From Trichomonas tenax (Eukaryota; Parabasalia; Trichomonadida; Trichomonadidae): a stretch of 18,117 nucleotides of DNA. The stretch lies in NCBI GenBank assembly GCA_023091735.1, contig JALKBU010001030.1, positions 1 to 18,117 on the forward strand, read 5' to 3'. This document shows, piece after piece, positions 8,006-16,421 of the stretch. The notes under the pieces are model-generated. The model made no database searches. It had not been told where the DNA came from and saw only the letters and a list, made by a program, of their open reading frames with translations. The first letter of the stretch is position 1; each line of letters begins with the position of its first letter. The translations under genes and the position numbers were made by a program.

Positions 8006-9256
8006 CTGGTCTTGAGGATTGGTTTCTGTAATATTGATTGTCCAGCCATTCTTTTCGAATTCAGCTTTCACATCCTCCATTAATGCTGGATTCGGTATAT
8101 CAACCGTAACGCAGTATCTGATGTGGTTTGCGAGGCAGTTAGCATTCGGCAAAGCGAATGTTCCGACGACTTCGAACTTGAACTGTTGCAAGATCTGAAG
8201 CATCTTGATGAACTGGCCACAAGAAACTGGTAATGAGATTGTGAAGTTGACTCTACGCTGTTGAAGGAACAAAGCTCTGTCAATGCAGCGAGCAAGCATT
8301 GGTAACTCGATGTTGCCACCAGACAAAACGCAGGCGATCTTCTCATCTGGTCTGTACTGGAACTTCTTGAAGAGGACAGCGGCAAATGGAGAAGCACCAG
8401 CACCTTCGCAGATCATCTTAGAACGCTCAGCGAGGTAAGCGATAGCAGTAGATATTTCATCTTCTGTGACAACGACGAAGTCATCAACGAGCTGCTCGAT
8501 GTATGGGAATGTGACCTTACCTGGATTGATAACAGCAATGCCATCGGCAAGTGGGTTTCCGATGAATTTTGTGGTTGTATTTGGATCAACCCCTTGGCCC
8601 TTGACTTTCTTGTACTTCAGGTATGAAGCTGGACGAACGGCAGCGTTGACAGCGATAACTCTTGCCTTCGGACAGAGAGCCTTGATAGCAACAGCTGTAC
8701 CAGCAGCAAGGCCACCACCACCGACGGCGACAACGACTGTGTCTATATCAGGGATCTGCTGGGCGATTTCGAGGCCAATTGTGCCTTGACCGGCGATAAC
8801 CTCATCAGAATCGAATGGTGGGACGAAGATCCATTCTGGGTTGGAGGCAAGGTCCTCGGCGCACTTCTTGTTGGCCTCATCGAAGGAGAAGCCATATTGT
8901 CTAACTTCAGCTCCATAGCCTCTTGTAGCATCAACCTTTGTGATTGGAGCCGTGATTGGCATGTAGACGATGCACTTCATGCCGCAGAGCTGAGCGGAAA
9001 GGGCGCAGCCCTGAGAGTGGTTTCCGGCAGAGGCACAAACGATTGTTGAGCCCTTTGGAAGTGTGGAGATCTTAGACAAAGCACCACGGAACTTGAAGGC
9101 ACGGCATCTCTGGAGTGTTTCGAGCTTGAAATAAAGCTGGCAATCTGTGACCTTTGAAAGATTTGGAACGAAATTGCATGGTGTTTCAACAGCATGTGGT
9201 CTGATACGTTCCTTTGCCTCTTTGATTTTCTCTAAGTTGACACGCAGCTCTGTCAT
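8003..9256 (-). CDS. Threonine dehydratase (PLP, ACT-like C-terminus)
   Basis: A 417-aa fold-type II PLP enzyme that would deaminate L-threonine (and probably serine) to 2-oxobutyrate or pyruvate plus ammonia, probably in the cytosol. Visible landmarks are the Schiff-base lysine K55 in AFKFRGA, the substrate loop SAGNHSQG (76-83), FDSDEVIAGQGTIGLEI (148-164), the phosphate-binding GGGGL loop (179-183), EGAGAS (284-289) and SGGN (312-315). Residues about 335-415 form an ACT-type tail (VNFTISLPVSCGQFIKML). The length sits between short catabolic enzymes and long biosynthetic ones, as in TdcB/IlvA-like forms with one ACT domain. The residue two before the lysine is A, where many relatives have S. 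GC content and codon choice (AAG, GCC, ATC, TTC) are markedly higher than in neighbours, suggesting strong expression or bacterial ancestry. Serine racemase is the main alternative, but the ACT tail favours dehydratase. Confidence 0.93.
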   Translation of the reverse strand: MTELRVNLEKIKEAKERIRPHAVETPCNFVPNLSKVTDCQLYFKLETLQRCRAFKFRGALSKISTLPKGSTIVCASAGNHSQGCALSAQLCGMKCIVYMPITAPITKVDATRGYGAEVRQYGFSFDEANKKCAEDLASNPEWIFVPPFDSDEVIAGQGTIGLEIAQQIPDIDTVVVAVGGGGLAAGTAVAIKALCPKARVIAVNAAVRPASYLKYKKVKGQGVDPNTTTKFIGNPLADGIAVINPGKVTFPYIEQLVDDFVVVTEDEISTAIAYLAERSKMICEGAGASPFAAVLFKKFQYRPDEKIACVLSGGNIELPMLARCIDRALFLQQRRVNFTISLPVSCGQFIKMLQILQQFKFEVVGTFALPNANCLANHIRYCVTVDIPNPALMEDVKAEFEKNGWTINITETNPQDQ

Positions 9257-9260
9257 CGAA

Positions 9261-9265
9261 GATGA
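9261..9265 (-). promoter_or_regulatory. Initiator-like TCATC of dehydratase gene
   Basis: On the minus strand TCATC lies seven bases before the ATG. It differs from the trichomonad consensus TCA(C/T)(A/T) at the last position. Position and a short leader fit, but it is not an exact match. Confidence 0.3.
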
Positions 9266-9279
9266 GTGTAACTAATAAA

Positions 9280-9349
9280 AACGATGAAGCTATCGTTTTA
9301 TCTATCAAAATACAATCGTTGCACTCTCAAATATGTGGAATAATCGTTA
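9280..9349 (-). promoter_or_regulatory. Cluster of AACGAT Myb-type sites
   Basis: Four copies of AACGAT (or its complement ATCGTT) occur within 70 bases: plus strand 9280-9285, minus strand 9291-9297 (AACGATA), 9315-9320 and 9343-9349 (TAACGAT). TAACGATA-like elements are the known Myb recognition sequences of Trichomonas vaginalis promoters, and these sit 24-93 bases upstream of the dehydratase ATG. Confidence 0.4.
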
Positions 9350-9396
9350 CAACCTCAATAGATGATCGGTAATGCCCTCAATTTGGGGAATAATCG
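9326..9396. repeat. Imperfect direct repeat ending GGAATAATCG
   Basis: CTCAAATATGTGGAATAATCG at 9326-9346 recurs as a one-base-shorter variant at 9377-9396, sharing CTCAA and the block GGAATAATCG, with a start-to-start offset of 51 bases. It lies within 140 bases of the dehydratase ATG, so it may be a duplicated promoter element. Confidence 0.55.
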
Positions 9397-10599
9397 ATTT
9401 CTTTTGAAAAAATAATCATCCATTCAAAAACAATCTTCAACTAATTTGTTAAAAATCGTATAAAACTCTCATGCTGTATCAGTTCATTGAAAATATTTAT
9501 CCTCTCTCAAAATTTTGTGAAATCTCGATTGAGCATAGCCAAAATGTATATACTGGAATTATTTTGTTTAATGGATTCTCAACAAAGACCATGAAGTTTT
9601 TAAAAATGACCATTAGGAAACGCATTTTTGGATATTTGGCATAACTAACATATGATAAGCTATTTGCACGTGATATTTTAATTTGTTCGGCAAAATTAAG
9701 GGTCCGCTCCGGAGCCAAATAGGGATCTATCGTCGCAAAATATAATTCTTATTTTTGTTTTAGATACAAATCCTGGTTTAATATGCAAATATTTATCAGA
9801 ATCTCGAATTTTTTTATAGTATTCTGGAGAGCGTCTTGAAATGTGGGAGACTAATGAACATCAAGAAAAAAATTAAAGAGAAAAAGATTAGAATGTGCAT
9901 GGAGATATCATATGCAAAATTACTCATGTCCTTATCGATTCAGATATTGCACAAAATATCAATATATATTCTGTGAAAAACGATTATCCGCATCGTCCTC
10001 TCAAAAATTGAGTGGATTTTTGGTCGCGGAGAAGTCCCTTAAAATAAAAGTGACATATTAATATTTTCTACTAAAAGTTAGAGCTCCAAATTTATTCCAT
10101 ATTATACACTCATTGTATATATGTCACAATTAGAATTACAAGAAAATCTATCCGAGAATGAGTGAGATAATTGGTGCTCATGTGTTGATATTTTTTCATA
10201 AGAATTTAATTCGAAATATTCAAATATTTGTTAAAATTGATATTTGTTAGGTATATTCGTAATGTAATACAATAACAAATAATGCATTATAACAAATTTT
10301 AGTAAAGACTTATGTTTATATTGTCAGTGTTTAGAATGCAATGGACACCAAAAAATTCAAAAATAATTTCGCAATTTTTTGGGCAAAATTCTTGATACTA
10401 TCATTAGTTGGATCAAAGTATCATATTTCAATGATGTAGTCCAATTATGTACTCGTATCAATGCCTACTCCAGAAATCGAAGAATTTGTTAATTTTTTGA
10501 GACACGCAAAATGAGGTATATAGGAGGTACACAATAACTCTTTCATATATAGTGCTGTATTTTGGATTCTTTTTCGCACAATGATGAAATCTGAACGAG

Positions 10600-10618
10600 T
10601 TCGAAATCACATTTCGAA
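10600..10618. repeat. 8-bp stem inverted repeat
   Basis: TTCGAAAT, loop CAC, ATTTCGAA: a perfect 8-bp stem in noncoding DNA. The left arm looks like a tRNA B-box but no tRNA fold surrounds it. Confidence 0.8.
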
Positions 10619-11245
10619 AACCCTCTGTAAGAAACTCCTAACAATGTATTTTGTTTAGTTCTGGTAGTTTGTTATAGTGTAGAATTGGTAAGCTCTAAAT
10701 TTTCGTAAATTTTGAGATCCAAAATGTGGGAAATTTATGTATATATTTTTTGACTGCAAACCTCATGCTGTATGTTGGAGATGTGATAGTCAACACGCTA
10801 AGGTGCAATAACAACATGAAGAAAAATATCGAAATTAAATCTGCAACTTTGCTTTGTTTTTAAGTCTGTTTACACCTGTAGATACTCGCTCAACTGCTTA
10901 ATACATTAACAGTCTCCTGAAATCCTTCAGCCATACTCTAGGCTTTTTACAGTGAGATTAAGTGATCCAATCATTTTTTGAAATAACGAACATTTTTTCA
11001 AGTCCAATAGACTAAACATTGTGAAAGCTGCTGCCAAATAATCATCACATGCTGCTTCTCTGTTTTTGAATATACTCCATAGTGGAAATATACCTTCTGC
11101 ACTACCTTAGATAGCGCTCTAAATCTAAACATAATATGAATGTTGAGATCATTATCTTCGTTATATTTTGTGGACTTTATTTGTAATTAGAAACGCTAAA
11201 AATATACTTGCAATTACCAGAAGCCATTATTCGTAACATTTGATT

Positions 11246-11467
11246 ATGGCTGAAGTTGATCTTCAGAATATCAATACAGAATGGATGAATTTCATAGATC
11301 ACGGAATCCTTCTGCATTGAGAGTTTATTGGTATGATAGAAAGAACTGAATCTATAAGGAAGCGCATCTTTAATTTTAAAGATCAGCTAAAGTTCCATCG
11401 TGCATGCTCTAGTAATAGAGACATCATTCTATACTTTCAGACAGAATTTAGTGATATTGGATCATAA
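11246..11467 (+). pseudogene. Possible decayed coding fragment
   Basis: From an ATG at 11246 the frame runs 24 codons, hits TGA (11318-11320), then stays open for another 48 codons to TAA (11465-11467). The translation after the stop (RTESIRKRIFNFKDQ, then KFHRACSSNRDIILYF) has balanced composition and vaguely resembles an ankyrin-type start (ACxxNxxIIxY). A different frame stays open immediately after, to about 11570, as a frameshifted continuation might. Statistical support is weak in AT-rich DNA and no family is assigned. Confidence 0.25.
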
Positions 11468-11912
11468 ATTTATCTATGGATCTTTTATTAGATAAATGTG
11501 CTCGCACTCTATCAGCACAATGTGCACTCTCAATATTGCTCCAATCTATCATTAATTCAATTTTATAAAATATATTACATTTATCAATGACGTCCAAACT
11601 GCAGGAGTATGAGTGCCCCAACTTAGTTGATTGAGCTGGCACCTAAACAAGAATTGAATAATATCATGTTTTAAAAAATGATTATTCGGGCAAATGTATT
11701 ATTGAATCTCCATACACTAATTGTCTGCTATGAATTCAATAACCTGGATAGGTCCAAACTGAGTTTTGAACAATTTAAATACAATTTTCCCTATCAATGG
11801 GCCAAAAATTTGATGAAGATATGATACAAAACATATGTTGTGGTTATTTAGCATGAAAAATGAAAGATTGATTTTTTGCAGTTTTTGTAAAGTATTTAAA
11901 ACGTCTTCAAAA

Positions 11913-13316
11913 ATGCGACGTTCAAAATTGCCCTCTTTAAGGCCTTTGAAAACACCAGCGAAAGCCAAGAAGCAGGCAACACCAAAGGCAGAGCTCGACT
12001 TAAGCGTTGATAAATCGATTTCCCTCTCAACTCTCAGATCTACTGACGGAATCGAAGCTGTTATAAAACCCAGCAAGCCACTTCTAGAGTGCCCCCCGAA
12101 GGACCAGCACAAATTGTTAGTAGAAAAATGTCACGAATGTTGCATTATTTGCGATTTTTCGTCAGCAAATGCAGATTCAAAAGCAAAACAGACAAAAACA
12201 ACTCTTCTTAAACATATAGCAGCTGCCTTTACAATTCCTCATTTAGTCAGATCAATACAAACAGAAACTATTAACGTTTTTTTGAAAATGCTTTCAGTCA
12301 ATTTATTTCGGCCTTTTCCGGTAATTCCATCTCTCTCACCGATCGATGCGCATGATTCGCTTTCAGATGCCTCTTGGCCGCACCTCTCATTGGTGTACGA
12401 TGCTTTATTAGCATCTTTAAACTGTCCATTAGTTCAGAACTGCGTAACTACTTCATTTCTGTACAAACTGATAGGTAACTGCGTGTCCCCAGATGATCGC
12501 GAAAAGGCAGTCGTTAGGGACATTTTGCATGCTTTGTATACAAAATTTATCCATCTTCGCGAAGTCGTTAGATCTAACATAGCTTTCCAATTCAGCAATA
12601 ACATCTGCTCTTCCGAACTGATGGAATTTTTCTTGAGCATTGTGAGTGGATTCAACGCTCCTCTCAAGCAAGATCACGTCGATTTTTACTACAAATATGT
12701 TCTTCCCCTGCATTGCAGTCAGAAATACTCTGTGATTCAGAGGCCATTTGTTCAATGCACAATTCGATTTATTCAAAAGTCCGTTTTGCTATTTACGCCA
12801 ACTATCATGTATATTGCGAAGCATTGGCCATGTTCTGATAGAAGAAAACAAATAGATTTTCTCAATGAGTTGACAATTTTATTATCTACTTTTGAACTTA
12901 ATGTTACACCAAAAGTAGCTTCTACGATATTTAAGATTATCGGTGATTGTGTAGAATCTGAAAATACAGATGTTTCTGAAGCATCAGTTGACTTTTTGAT
13001 GAATCCAGAACTGGCTTCTGTCATTAGGACTCACTCTACGATTGTTTTCCCGATTGTCATTGAGCCAATATACAGAGCAGCGAAGCATCACTGGGATGAG
13101 TGCACAAAGACTAATGCATACGTTGTTTTGCAAGTATTGTCAGAAATAGATAATCAGACTTTCAACAAAGCTAACGACGCCCATAAATTGATGAAAGCTC
13201 AAAGATCTGCTTCCTTTGCTGTCTTCAAGAATAACTGGACTCGGATTTTCGAAAATGCGAAGTCTGCTGATAAGACTTTGATGTCGGCTAACTTCGATTG
13301 TGTTCGTGACCGTTAA
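11913..13316 (+). CDS. PP2A regulatory subunit B56 (B' family)
   Basis: A 467-aa protein. B56 subunits form HEAT-like scaffolds that attach to the PP2A A/C core and select substrates. Diagnostic segments are SVNLFRPFP (family NLFRTLPP), ASWPHLSLVYDALLASL (family AAWPHLQLVYEFFLRFL), ILHALYTKFIHLR (family ILHRIYGKFLNLR), PLKQDHVDFYYKYVLPLH, WPCSDRRKQIDFLNELTILL and IEPIYRAAKHHWDECTKTNA. The N-terminal 60 residues are basic and low in structure (LRPLKTPAKAKK). I choose the ATG at 11913: an in-frame ATG at 11835 would add 26 residues rich in F, C and L (MLWLFSMKNERL) not typical of the family, and the 11913 start has a TCAAA initiator-like element four bases before it. Length is close to the conserved core, shorter than many animal B56 isoforms. 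Family assignment is strong; the exact start is less sure. Confidence 0.92.
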   Translation: MRRSKLPSLRPLKTPAKAKKQATPKAELDLSVDKSISLSTLRSTDGIEAVIKPSKPLLECPPKDQHKLLVEKCHECCIICDFSSANADSKAKQTKTTLLKHIAAAFTIPHLVRSIQTETINVFLKMLSVNLFRPFPVIPSLSPIDAHDSLSDASWPHLSLVYDALLASLNCPLVQNCVTTSFLYKLIGNCVSPDDREKAVVRDILHALYTKFIHLREVVRSNIAFQFSNNICSSELMEFFLSIVSGFNAPLKQDHVDFYYKYVLPLHCSQKYSVIQRPFVQCTIRFIQKSVLLFTPTIMYIAKHWPCSDRRKQIDFLNELTILLSTFELNVTPKVASTIFKIIGDCVESENTDVSEASVDFLMNPELASVIRTHSTIVFPIVIEPIYRAAKHHWDECTKTNAYVVLQVLSEIDNQTFNKANDAHKLMKAQRSASFAVFKNNWTRIFENAKSADKTLMSANFDCVRDR

Positions 13317-13515
13317 TATTTTGTGTTTGTTTTTACTTTATTTGTTAAACATTTGTTTAATGATATAAAATATATATATTATTACAACATTTTAATTCAT
13401 GCATAGGCACATTGACCATCGAGTCTTAAATCTTCTAAAAGGGTGAACTTTTAAGCGATTATAATGTGAGATTGTATCCATCAGGAATGATCAAACATTT
13501 TGCCAAAAAACAAAC

Positions 13516-14154
13516 ATGACTTCGCTGGATCTAATCGAGCGAAAAGTCATAGCCCATAGTCCAGCAGATTACGAAACAACCATAGCCACTCACGCAATCA
13601 TACAGTCAACTCAGATAACAGAAAATTCGAAAAAAATTACGCTGATTTTAGATCTTGATGAGACGCTTGTACATTCTAGATTTCATAAGCCAGAATGGTA
13701 CGACCACAAAATGAACGTCCAATACAATGGCGAGCTATACACGGTTTATGTACAGAAGAGACCTGGTTTTGATCAATTTTTCAAATCTATTGAAAATCTC
13801 TACGATATCTACATATTCACAGCTTCTATACCCGAGTATGCGGTGCCTGTTGTTAGAACAGTGCTGCCAAATTTTCCATTAGATAGAATCCTCACTAGAT
13901 ACCACTGCCAGCTTATAGATGGAACTTTGGTCAAGGACTTGAACATATTCGACAAGGATTTATCATCGGTATTAATAGTTGATAATTCACCAGCGTGTTA
14001 TAAGCTCCAACCAGAGAATGGTATTGAAGTATCGTCCTGGCTTGGCGATGCCTCAGATGATGAGCTATTATCATACCTGTTACCGATATTGCAAGCAGGA
14101 GCAAATGTTGAAGATGTTAGAAAATTTATTGTTAATATATTAAATATGTCATGA
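13516..14154 (+). CDS. FCP/SCP-type (NLI-interacting factor-like) phosphatase
   Basis: A 212-aa HAD-superfamily protein serine/threonine phosphatase of the type that dephosphorylates RNA polymerase II CTD or other nuclear and membrane-associated targets. The catalytic DxDxT-type motif is LILDLDETLVH, with nucleophile D46 and general acid D48. FTAS (101-104) supplies motif II, K140 fits the motif III lysine, and IVDNSP (154-159) supplies the metal-binding aspartates. The ending SSWLGDASDDELLSYLLPIL is typical of the family. The N-terminal 40 residues are short and lack a BRCT or membrane segment, so it resembles small SCPs rather than FCP1. The start is the first ATG, 199 bases after the B56 stop and on the same strand. 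Codon use is less biased than in the dehydratase and Rho genes. Substrate is unknown. Confidence 0.93.
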   Translation: MTSLDLIERKVIAHSPADYETTIATHAIIQSTQITENSKKITLILDLDETLVHSRFHKPEWYDHKMNVQYNGELYTVYVQKRPGFDQFFKSIENLYDIYIFTASIPEYAVPVVRTVLPNFPLDRILTRYHCQLIDGTLVKDLNIFDKDLSSVLIVDNSPACYKLQPENGIEVSSWLGDASDDELLSYLLPILQAGANVEDVRKFIVNILNMS

Positions 14155-14848
14155 ATGTAGAGATATTATAAGAACCAACCCTTTTACCAATCATTTATAT
14201 TTTAATTGAAAATATTACCATTAATTGGGATATCAGCACGTGAGGTATTTGTTTGAACTATCCTTATATATTCATATACTATGCTGTTCAAAACTGATAT
14301 TGTGATTTCTAAAATATGAAGCAATGTTATGAGTATCAATGACAAAAGCCTCCTACGCAATGACCCCGTTGTGGATTAATGTGTATACACGAGAAACTAA
14401 ACAGTAATAACGATAGGTACAATTTAGCATTTTATAACCTTAAAAACTTTAAAAACCTCTATTTAAGAGTTATTCGGCTAAATACTGATACTATTCGATT
14501 CTGTAGGGTGAACGGGATCTAACCACAAAGGCTTGTTTGTTTTATCGCCAAAAAATAAGAATTGAAAATTTCTATTGTCTAATCAGCTCTTAACTAGGCA
14601 ATGATGTAACGTGGCTCGAGAGAAACTGATGGGCATTCATATAAATGACTAACAAAAGCAACCTAAAATATTTCGTATATACAATCCATTTAAAAGCATT
14701 AACATGTGATAAATGAGGCCAATATTTTAACTAGGCATTTGATGCATTATTCTTGTTCTATCAAAATGGCTGAAAAGAGGATTTTTTGTTTCATATAAAA
14801 CTTCAAATATCAAAAAGCTTTAATCGAAGAAATATAAAAATCACCTAT
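14155..14848. other. Intergenic gap, nothing assigned
   Basis: This is a 0.7-kb AT-rich gap between two convergent genes. Apart from one exact TAACGATA (14408-14415, a Myb-recognition-like octamer) I see no gene, RNA or repeat. Confidence 0.6.
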
Positions 14849-14851
14849 TTA
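14848..14851 (-). terminator. TAAA poly(A) signal overlapping stop
   Basis: The Rho GTPase stop codon reads TAAAT on the minus strand, again merging the stop with the trichomonad-type TAAA signal. Confidence 0.5.
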
Positions 14852-15415
14852 GATAAGATCGCAAATCTTTTTCTTTGGCTTAAGGGCAAACTTCATAGCA
14901 GCATCAAAGACTTCCTTGACACCCTCTTGTTTAATAGCAGAGCACTCTACGTATCCGATAGCCTTGATTTCGTTGGCAAGCTTCTCACCCATCTGGTGAG
15001 TAACTGGGGCCTTACCTGTCTGAGCAAGAGACTGGAGTGTGGCGTCGTCAGATCTAAGGTCAGACTTTGTTCCGACGAGAAGGTAAACTGGGTTCTGGAC
15101 GTGCTTCTTAAGCTCCTTGAGCCAGATATTTTGAACGTTCTCGAAAGAGTTTGGATCGCAGACGGAGAAGCAAACAAGGAAAACGTCGGTGTTTGTGTAT
15201 GAAAGAATGCGAATATTTTCGAGTTCCTCCTGGCCTGCTGTATCCCAGAGTTGAAGATGAACCTCTTCACCGTTTACTTCGAGATGGACGACATAGTTGT
15301 CGAAAACTGTTGGAACGTACTCCGGAGGAATCTCCTTCTTGGCGTAAGACCAGAGTAAGCATGTTTTACCGACAGCACCATCGCCAACAACGACAACCTT
15401 CAAGTTCTTTGGCAT
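14849..15415 (-). CDS. Rho/Rac-family small GTPase
   Basis: A 188-aa membrane-anchored switch that would control actin and related signalling when GTP-bound. All G boxes are present: P-loop GDGAVGKT (11-18), switch I with effector threonine T36 in YVPTVFDNY, DTAGQE (58-63), TKSD (116-119, the Rho-style T in place of N) and CSA (158-160). The Rho insert region follows G4 (DDATLQSLAQTGKAPVT). It ends KPKKKICDLI: a polybasic stretch and a CAAX box with C185 for prenylation. Q62, at the Rac Q61 position, is intact, so GTP hydrolysis should work. Switch II reads GQEELENIRILSY instead of the usual GQEDYDRLRPLSY, a lineage variant. The start is fixed by the homologous N-terminus and by the TCATA initiator five bases upstream. 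High codon bias (AAG, TTC, CTC) suggests strong expression. Confidence 0.97.
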   Translation of the reverse strand: MPKNLKVVVVGDGAVGKTCLLWSYAKKEIPPEYVPTVFDNYVVHLEVNGEEVHLQLWDTAGQEELENIRILSYTNTDVFLVCFSVCDPNSFENVQNIWLKELKKHVQNPVYLLVGTKSDLRSDDATLQSLAQTGKAPVTHQMGEKLANEIKAIGYVECSAIKQEGVKEVFDAAMKFALKPKKKICDLI

Positions 15416-15417
15416 TA

Positions 15418-15422
15418 TATGA
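15418..15422 (-). promoter_or_regulatory. Initiator (Inr) TCATA of Rho gene
   Basis: The minus strand reads TCATA then TATG. This matches the trichomonad initiator TCA(C/T)(A/T), with A+1 at 15420, giving a five-base leader. Trichomonas transcripts are known for such short leaders. Myb-like TAACCG and GACGGTTTA sequences lie farther upstream, between about 15440 and 15470. Confidence 0.65.
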
Positions 15423-15672
15423 AATGATGTTAGATTCGGCGGTTAGTCCACATTTTGTGTTAAACCGTCATTTCTGCTTCCTTTCTAATTTTATGATGCG
15501 GAGGGCCATGATTTCCTATGAAGCCTCATATTTCATGCCCAAAAATAGTTGGGGACAATTTTTTCTTTATTTTATTTTTATGTTTATTTTTATTATGCAT
15601 ACATGCAAGGGCCGTTTTTGGATGCTACATCTACTATCTAGACAAGTACTGTAGTTGAAAAGAATTCATTTT

Positions 15673-16356
15673 TCAATTTCGTGTTTTCTGGACCCATTCT
15701 TGACTCATTCGGTTGGCTGTGCTCTGCCTATGTGTACCCCGACCAATTGGAAGTGATATACACAAGTTTCTAAGCATTTTTAGTCATCCTCGAATTTTTA
15801 TAATGTGTCCAATCTAATCACTACAACTCCCTATTGATTGCTTACTCCAACGGTATGGTGGAAGTAAGGGAAATAAAGGCTCATCTCCAATATCATCCAA
15901 ATTGGATTCAATCGATATGGATGATAGTTGACAAACCATTGGGTTTTGGATTTTTGTGAATAGTCTCAATGATTTACCTCACTCATTCCAAAAAATTTTG
16001 TACTTGAAAACTCGGCATAATTTCCGGTTTGTTAAAGTCCGGATTTGGGTATTGTATTCATATGCACTCAAGCTGTGTATCGCGTCACCACATTGAGGCA
16101 ATTCGGTGAGTGGTATAATTTTTATTCAACCAGAAACTAGATTGATAATCATTCGGTTAAAGATATTATTGTCTGTATTCCATGTGTTGGAAGTATATGA
16201 TTTATATGGCCAATGAGAAAGATTTTTGATAAAATGTGCAGCCGCGCTTTTTAACGTACTTTTTCTATCGTCGCATTTTTTCACGGGAACAAAGAAGGGG
16301 TAAACTTTCGCCCACCAACAAAGATAGGTATGCAATCTTTTGCCATAGTATTCTTG
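15673..16356 (-). pseudogene. Decayed gene, five in-frame stops
   Basis: One minus-strand frame between a TAG (16357-16359) and a TGA (15673-15675) spans 228 codons with only four internal stops: TGA 16126-16128, TGA 15979-15981, TAG 15814-15816 and TGA 15784-15786. Roughly three times as many would be expected for DNA this AT-rich. The translation has balanced, structured composition (KSAAAHFIKNLSHWPYKSY, YNTQIRTLTNRKLCRVFKYK, SLPIGRGTHRQSTANRMSQE). It lacks a good ATG and I recognise no family. It could be an old gene copy or part of a transposable element. A chance low-stop frame is not excluded. Confidence 0.4.
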
Positions 16357-16421
16357 CTAACATGCACATTGCAAAAGATATGATAATTAATCCCAGAAGC
16401 TTTTTCTTTTGCATAATATGA

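Larger units (their letters stand above)
9257..11912. other. Long gene-poor gap
   Basis: About 2.65 kb separates the dehydratase gene from the B56 gene. It carries the dehydratase promoter, an imperfect direct repeat (9326-9346 and 9377-9396), a GCTCCGGAGC palindrome (9706-9715), a small inverted repeat (10600-10618) and a possible decayed coding fragment (11246-11467). I find no intact gene. The remaining ORFs (73 codons minus at 9497, 64 codons minus at 11448) have no recognisable content. Confidence 0.55.

Noticed and set aside
8466..9049. Plus-strand ORFs opposite the dehydratase gene
   Set aside because: GC-rich coding on the minus strand opens long frames on the opposite strand; no recognisable protein.
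10580..10625. GTTCGAAATC resembles a tRNA B-box
   Set aside because: No matching acceptor, D or anticodon stems surround it; the sequence is better explained as a small inverted repeat.
11835..11912. Upstream ATG extending the B56 protein by 26 residues
   Set aside because: The extension is hydrophobic and cysteine-rich, unlike B56 N-termini, and a TCAAA initiator-like element lies just before the ATG at 11913.
14786..15654. Plus-strand ORFs opposite the Rho gene
   Set aside because: They are shadows of a strongly biased real gene on the other strand and have no domains.
15891..15926. TATCATCC ... GGATGATA inverted repeat
   Set aside because: An 8-bp stem with a 20-base loop inside a likely decayed frame is within what chance gives at this base composition.
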